From Citrus sinensis (Eukaryota; Streptophyta; Magnoliopsida; Sapindales; Rutaceae), in contig NC_068561.1 in assembly GCF_022201045.2 (NCBI RefSeq), positions 25,922,501-25,986,500 on the forward strand: a DNA stretch of 64,000 nucleotides, in the 5' to 3' direction. Each line of letters begins with the position of its first letter. Position 1 is the stretch's first letter. Position numbers and translations under genes: made by a program. Shown piece by piece: positions 58,934 through 64,000 of this stretch. The notes below the pieces were generated by a model. That model saw only the letters and a program-made list of their open reading frames with translations. It was not told where the DNA came from and ran no database searches.

Positions 58934-60111
58934 TTCTGTTTATGGTTTTTATTCCTACTATTATTCAGCTGTCAAGCCCAGCTAATTGCAGTTTCTGAGT
59001 TCTATTTCCTGTTACTTTATTATATAGGAGGTGAGGGAGGAATATAATATACTGATGAGGATCGGACCCAATGCTAGCTAGACTTTGTTGTTTTCTTGTT
59101 TATGGATGCTTATTTGAAACTCAAGTGGGGAACCAAATAAGCTGAGTTCTTTTGTTTATGGTTTAATTTACAGTTTTTCCGTTTACGATGCTATAAAGAA
59201 AATGCTGCTTCACTTTCATCGCTTGCTATTGTTTTTCATGTTTGTTCTAAGTCCAATGTCATTCTCATGCAAGAACAAGATCGAGCGTCTAGAAATTCAG
59301 CTTGTAGCCGTTAAATGTTGATTTTTCTTCTTAGTTAGGCAATGTGAAAATCTGCCTTGATAAGATCAGATTTAAACTTGCTAAACAATCTGGTGAAATT
59401 AATGAGATGCCTTTTAGTGAAATAAATTTCGTAAATCGTTAAATAAAAGTAAGTTTTGGTCTATTTGGTTAACAAATATGACTAACAAACTAACAATGGC
59501 GAGATTTCTAAACATGCCGTCTAACTTTATCATATCTGTAATCTTTAACCAAGAAAAAATAAAACCTGCAGAGTGAATTATTCATGCTCATGCATGCAAG
59601 AATTTGATCAATCAAAGCTAATATTAAGGTGAAGGGGTTCAGCATGAGAATTGTCAAGTTAATCGCATGAACAATTCGCTTGTAAGGAAAAAGCCGCTGA
59701 GAGTGAGTAGTGCCGGAGAATTCAACTAAGCATTGGGTATATTATGCCGCCATCAATCGCCTATACACGCCGTAATTACCCATTCTCTGACACTACTCAG
59801 AGCTTTTTCCTTGATAAGATTGGATTTAACCCTGCTGATGAATCCTATGCAGAAACTTTATATGCATCCCTCGAAATGAACTAATTTCTTGTTCTCTTCC
59901 AACTTAATTACGGACAGTCAGACAGAGACAGATGTTTCTTGTTTTGTTGTTGCCATGTCCTTCAAACTGCTCTTCTTTACATATAAGATCTGCTGGCATA
60001 GGTTCTGCTGGTTACTAAAATAATTTTGGTGAATGTCAGGGCCGGCAGCTGACGACAAACTTTATTTAATTAATTGGAAATCTATCTGCCACTCTCATAC
60101 CTTTCATTTAC
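58934..60111. other. Upstream region of the intact UGT gene
   Basis: No gene is seen. It shares blocks with the pseudogene's upstream region. A hairpin element lies at 59684-59812 (separate entry). Near 59815-59880 there is a further block (GATTGGATTTAACC…GCAGAAA) that recurs weakly near 56740 and may be older duplicated flank. Confidence 0.4.
59684..59812. mobile_element. Short hairpin element
   Basis: The left arm AAGGAAAAAGCCGCTGAGAG… GAGTAGTGCCGGAGAAT starts at 59684. It is mirrored by a right arm ending at 59812, whose reverse complement is AAGGAAAAAGCTCTGAGTAG TGTCAGAGAAT. The arms are about 31-38 bases with small indels and enclose roughly 60 bases. No target-site duplication was identified. 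Confidence 0.5.
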
Positions 60112-60166
60112 CGCAGGCATATTTGGTGCCAACTGGATCATCTGCTTCCTAATTGGAGTTCCTGAA
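60112..60166 (-). pseudogene. UGT83A1-like exon 2 fragment
   Basis: About 55 bases on the minus strand read as GTPIRKQMIQLAPNMP. This matches the start of exon 2 in the intact gene (GTPVKQQMIQLAPTMA), and the splice acceptor context (…caacttcag) is retained just upstream. The rest of the exon and any exon 1 are absent. It marks a third copy of the cluster that was mostly lost. Confidence 0.75.
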
Positions 60167-61417
60167 GTTGAATACACAACAAGGAAATTAAAGTTACCGC
60201 ATGAGTGTAACCGGCATGTTCTACTTTTTACCTCTTACCACATATATATAATCATTCTTAGGGGCCCTCATTTTTCCGCAAATACTTCGAAAATCAAAAT
60301 TGCATATTTATATACTCAAAATGATGCTTGAATAGATAAAAATTTACTACTCAAAATACACCTGTATAATTGAAAAAATTAAAGAAAAATGGACTTATCT
60401 CATGTGAGAAAGAAAGTTAAAATGGCATGGAAGGTTTATATGTAATTACTGATGTGTATCCGGGTAGGAAATAAGTATGAAGACTCTCACTTGTGCACGC
60501 CTGCTTAGGGATGCAAATCCTGACTTGATTAGTTTGACTCGTGTGCACCCGTGTCTTGCATCCACGAACATTAGCCAAATTGTTTCAGGTTTGCCTCAGC
60601 CACATTCTTTACAATTTCTATTAATTTATTGGCTCTTAAACTACTTGAATTATGATTTTATCAATTTAAGCTTAGAATTAATTATGATGGTTAGAAGCTT
60701 TTAATTTAAGGCAGCCATTACAGCTCCTTAATCCAGTTTTTTAGACCAAATATCTCTCTCAATGCCTATAAATTAAATGCTTCTTTCATTTTAAACGGAC
60801 AACATTCATTATACAAAACTAAGTGCATAGAGATTTCTGTCCTCTTTTAACTTTTTATTCGTGTCAAAGAATTCAAAGTTTCAAACTCGTTGGAAATTCG
60901 CCGAGAAATTATTCAGAGGTGTGCTAGAATCATTTTGCGGGAACAGCTTCTTTTTGAACCTAAAACACCAGACCATAGGTAGCAAATATTGTTTAAGAAA
61001 ACTGTCTAGTACAGGTCTCGAAGTTTTTCTATAATTTTGTACTGTTTACAGTTTTTGTTTAGTTACTATATTTATCTAAATTTCACTTAATTTATTTTTC
61101 AGCTGTATTGTCATTGGTTGCTGTTTATAATTTTGTCATGCTTATAAACTTGCATGTTTCTAACAGAATCTTGATGAATTAAGGTTTAAGGTGAAGAAAT
61201 TCATGCTTGCAATGGCCAAATTTTAAAGGATCAATCTTTCCTTCTCTATTTACTATTTTTAAATAGAGTAATTGTAGTACCAAAAATATATCCTGCAACG
61301 AAAACAAAGTTGGACTGCAAATACAACTTGTAAATTCTCTGAATCCTGAGGCCCAATGATTCGCATGACGGCACCACTTCAGGTGGCTTCTACAAGTGGC
61401 GCGACGATGATTCTTTT

Positions 61418-61573
61418 AAGGGAGTGGCTACCGTAGATCCGCTTCAAGGTAGACCACCCACCACAGCCATTGAATGCACTCTGTCACAATTATTTTAAAT
61501 TTAAGTACATGCATCCAATGGTTGTGGTGAGTGGTCTACCTTGGAGCTGATCCAAGGTAGACAAACCCTTCCT
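61418..61573. mobile_element. Compact foldback MITE
   Basis: The left arm (61418-61478, AAGGGAGTGGC…CAAGGTAGACCACCCACCAC…) is mirrored over about 60 bases by the right arm (61510-61573), whose reverse complement has AAGGTAGACCACTCACCACA and AACCATTGGATGCA. The loop is about 30 bases. TTTTAA and TTTAA flank the ends, but the duplication is not clean. No coding capacity. Confidence 0.65.
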
Positions 61574-62281
61574 TTAATAGAAGTCTACGCAACATTATCT
61601 GTTGGAAGTTGCTGATCAGTAAATTTAGTAAATTTGGTTATTTTAAGGTTCTGTTTAAAAGTGAGGTGTTGTAATTTTTAAACTACAGTTGTTGTAGGAA
61701 AAAAAACTGTAAATATAAAATAAATGTTAATAATATGTAGTAAATATAAATTTTAAATAATAATTTTGACAAAATCATTAAAAATATAATAAATTTTCTA
61801 TCAAACAAGTGAAAAAATATATTAACATAACTTTCAACCTACAATAGTTAGTATTTATCAAACACTTTAGTGCTGTAGCGTTTAAGTTACAGCTACCCAA
61901 TCTCAATTCAAAATGCACCCTAAAAAAGTTGATCTGAAAGTGGATTTGGGTGGTTCCTTTAAAAAAAAAAAAATTAGAAGACCAATTATATGAATTTTAG
62001 TTTGGGTTTTCCAAAGTTACATTTATTGTAACCTACAACTAAACTTTTCAATGTACTAATTAATAACAAAGAAGTGGGATTGGCTGAGCCACTAGGGTGA
62101 AGTTTATTTGGCTCCATTTAAAACTTGCGAAATATTAAGAATGAAAAAAAAAATTGAGCAGTTGGATGAAAGTAATTTCATTGTATAACTTTGAAAAGAT
62201 TAAAGTGTGGAAACCTTAATAAATCCAAACTCTGAACATACATAAACTGTGTGCATATATGTGTGCACACACACACATACA

Positions 62282-62429
62282 CTAGTGAGAACATCTTAAT
62301 TTTAATGAAAAAAACATAGATTTTAATAAATTAAACACAAAAAATAAAGTTTTTAATATATTGAAATGTGTTTTTTTTTTATATATTAATGATATTATCG
62401 CTTTAACAAAATAAGGATATTCTCACTAG
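62282..62429. mobile_element. Short MITE with CTAGTGAGAA inverted ends
   Basis: The left end CTAGTGAGAACATCTTAATT at 62282 is mirrored by the right end, reverse complement CTAGTGAGAATATCCTTATT, ending at 62429. The element is 148 bases and very AT-rich. Ends inside a TA context would fit a Tc1/mariner-type MITE, but the superfamily is uncertain. Confidence 0.55.
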
Positions 62430-62821
62430 AGAAACTCCTAAATATATAAAGAGAGAGCTAAATTTGATTAAGAGGTGTCGTACTTTAACCAAAATGCTTT
62501 TAAAATAAAATAATAAGTCATTGGATTCAAATCCAATGACCCAATTTCCAATTACCCACTTTAACTAAAATTCATGATTATATAGGAGTCGGATGAGCAG
62601 TCTCTAAAAGTACTCTAATCTTTATATATTTTAAAACCCATTCAACCAAGAATAAATTAATGGATGAAATTTATTCAAATTAAATATTTATAAAATTTTT
62701 AATATTTTCTTTCTACCCACCCAAATTGACTAAATCTTAAATGTTCAAGTGGGCTCTACACTGACATAGTAGTGAGCGGCTCTTGTCGAATGTTAAGAAC
62801 CCGCGACTTGCCAACTAACTT

Positions 62822-63918
62822 GTTAAAATGCCAATAAATTGTTTGGGCCCAATGAGTGCAACATGAGAGAGTCGTGATACCTGAACCCCAGATATTATTT
62901 CATCAGCCGGCCCCCCTCTCAACCAACCGGATGACTAGCATTAAAATTGTTTTTTTCTTCTGAATACTCAATTTATCCTCACTGTAATATTATACGTATG
63001 TCCAGACCTACATCGACATTACTGCAGAGAAGAAGAAGATCACTCAAATGTGTCTGTCTATTGAGAATCTTATCGGACAACCAACCTCTTGCCAAGCTAG
63101 CTCGTCGAGCAGTAAGAAGCGAAACATTGAGGATCTTATATATATAATGAATAGAATGATTTGGTCCTGAGTACTCACTGTGCTGGTTTAGCAATTCAAA
63201 GATTGAGGAGTCAGGAAGATGAATAAGTTGTTTAACGATTGGGATTAATTGAACAAAAAACGATTTAGTCACTACTTTAAAAATTAATTATTTGTCCTCT
63301 TTTTTTTTTTCTTTTTTTTTGTTTACATGTAAAATGAATATTAGAGGGGTGGATGAGATAAAAATATTGCCACTCAACTCGAAAACAAAATTGTTCAAGA
63401 GTGAAGCTATGGCACGCTACATATCTTTATAATACCCCACTTCAAATAAAATTATATTTAACGATAAACACACTTAGATTTTTTTTTCAAAAAAAAATTA
63501 TTTTCATTCATTATCTATCTTTTTTTTTCTTTTTTAAGTTTTCTACCTGTAATTTCTATCTAGCTAAAATAAATTATACAAATTTATAATAATTTTTCTT
63601 ACTTATTGAATATTTTTCTACTTCAAATTGTTTTCAAATTATAATTTAAAATACTATGATTTAAGTTAATAATTCACATTAAAAAAATTTATCATCGAAT
63701 AAACTTTTTAATTTACGTGTAGAGTAACAATAAAATTATTTAAAAATAAATAAAAGAGTACTACTTTAAATTTAACAATAAAAAATAAATTAAAAACTAG
63801 AAAATGTATTAAAAAGAACAGATATTTTATGAGGAGATTGGCGTCATTAAAAGGTGCCAACAGTCCAAATCCTCGTTAAAATGCCAATAAATTGGTTTGG
63901 CCCTACCGAGTGCGACAT
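62822..63918 (+). repeat. Pair of about 45-bp direct repeats, 1.05 kb apart
   Basis: GTTAAAATGCCAATAAATTG followed by TTTGGGCCCAATGAGTGCAACAT at 62823-62866 recurs as GTTAAAATGCCAATAAATTG GTTTGGCCCTACCGAGTGCGACAT at 63875-63918. The DNA between them is AT-rich without recognisable transposon proteins. The pair could be remnants of one repeat family or the ends of a degraded element. Confidence 0.5.
63006..63170 (+). other. Possible orphan exon or coding fragment
   Basis: After a T-rich stretch and a plausible acceptor (tgtccag at 62999-63005), a 54-codon frame reads TYIDITAEKKKITQMCLSIE…GQPTSCQASSSSSKKRNIEDLIY to a stop at 63168-63170. Amino-acid composition looks protein-like (basic, serine-rich) and differs from the AT-rich noise around it. 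I do not recognise the family and see no partner exons. It may be the last exon of a degraded gene or chance. Confidence 0.25.
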
Positions 63919-63919
63919 C

Positions 63920-64000
63920 AAAAAGAGTGGGACTATTGGTACCCCTCTAAATACCTCTTAACACCCCTTTAATTATTTTACAATTTTAACCTTTATTAAA
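63920..64000. mobile_element. Second copy of the 4769-5210 MITE, cut by the window edge
   Basis: AAAAGAGTGGGACTATTGGT at 63920 is followed by CCCCTCTAAATACCTCTTAACACC and TTTAATTATTTTACAATTTTAA. This matches the left end of the element at 4769. Only the first 80 bases are in the window. Confidence 0.6.

Larger units (their letters stand above)
60167..62821. other. Repeat-bearing intergenic region without genes
   Basis: Open frames here are short and motif-free. Elements at 61418-61573 and 62282-62429 are given separately. A sequence at 61640-61920 starts TTAAGGTTCTGTTTAAAAGT and ends …CAAAATGCACCCTAA, a weak inverted pair that may be an old hAT-type MITE. Confidence 0.4.

Noticed and set aside
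60477-60704. 75-codon frame MKTLTCARLLRDAN…
   Set aside because: No recognised domain, no conserved composition and no neighbouring exon; treated as chance.
62514-62543. Perfect short palindrome GTCATTGGATT…AATCCAATGAC
   Set aside because: An 11-base arm with a tiny loop in AT-rich DNA; too short to support a function by itself.

Overview
The window is nuclear DNA of a eudicot plant. Genes are AT-rich and interrupted by short GT-AG introns, untranslated leaders carry introns, and the intergenic space holds many small AT-rich foldback elements. Protein similarity and gene order fit a rosid; a Citrus-like (Sapindales) genome is my guess, but the sequence alone does not prove the species. No prokaryotic, phage or plasmid features were seen.

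Layout. (1) 459-2351, minus: an ELM2/SANT chromatin protein, followed by a transposon-rich gap with a tRNA-derived SINE (about 3813-4156) and a foldback element (about 4769-5210). (2) 5796-7238, minus: UDP-glucose 6-dehydrogenase. (3) 12299-15231, plus: a TPX2-family microtubule protein with mitotic MSA-like promoter motifs, followed by gene debris (F-box relic, ghost of its own exon 6, organellar rRNA-like fragment). (4) 18056-19363, minus: ribosomal protein eS19. (5) 20519-24146, plus: mitochondrial processing peptidase beta. (6) 26501-28681, plus: plastid biotin carboxyl carrier protein. (7) 31190-42315, minus: the 28-exon cohesin loader SCC2 with a PHD finger. (8) 43710-44581, plus: an alpha-expansin. 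(9) 45569-46297, minus: an F-box protein. (10) 51702-52082, plus: an UPBEAT1-like atypical bHLH. (11) 54899-60166, minus: a UGT83A1-like glycosyltransferase cluster with one intact copy, one frameshifted pseudogene and one exon scrap. The last 4 kb holds only repeats and one possible orphan exon.

The genes do not form an operon or a single pathway. They are mostly housekeeping functions: cell-wall precursor supply (UGD) and wall loosening (expansin), plastid fatty-acid synthesis (BCCP), mitochondrial import processing (MPP), translation (eS19), and mitosis and chromosome cohesion (TPX2-like, SCC2). The gene order is the notable point. From memory of Arabidopsis locus numbers, it is an unfractionated version of a segment split there over At5g15490-15540, At3g02080-02090 and At5g39250-39320.

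I reconstructed exon structures by hand from splice sites and reading-frame continuity, and every spliced CDS given below sums to a multiple of three. I found no clearly new biological system. The most interesting non-genic structures are several near-palindromic transposons with recognisable target-site duplications, including one inside an SCC2 intron.
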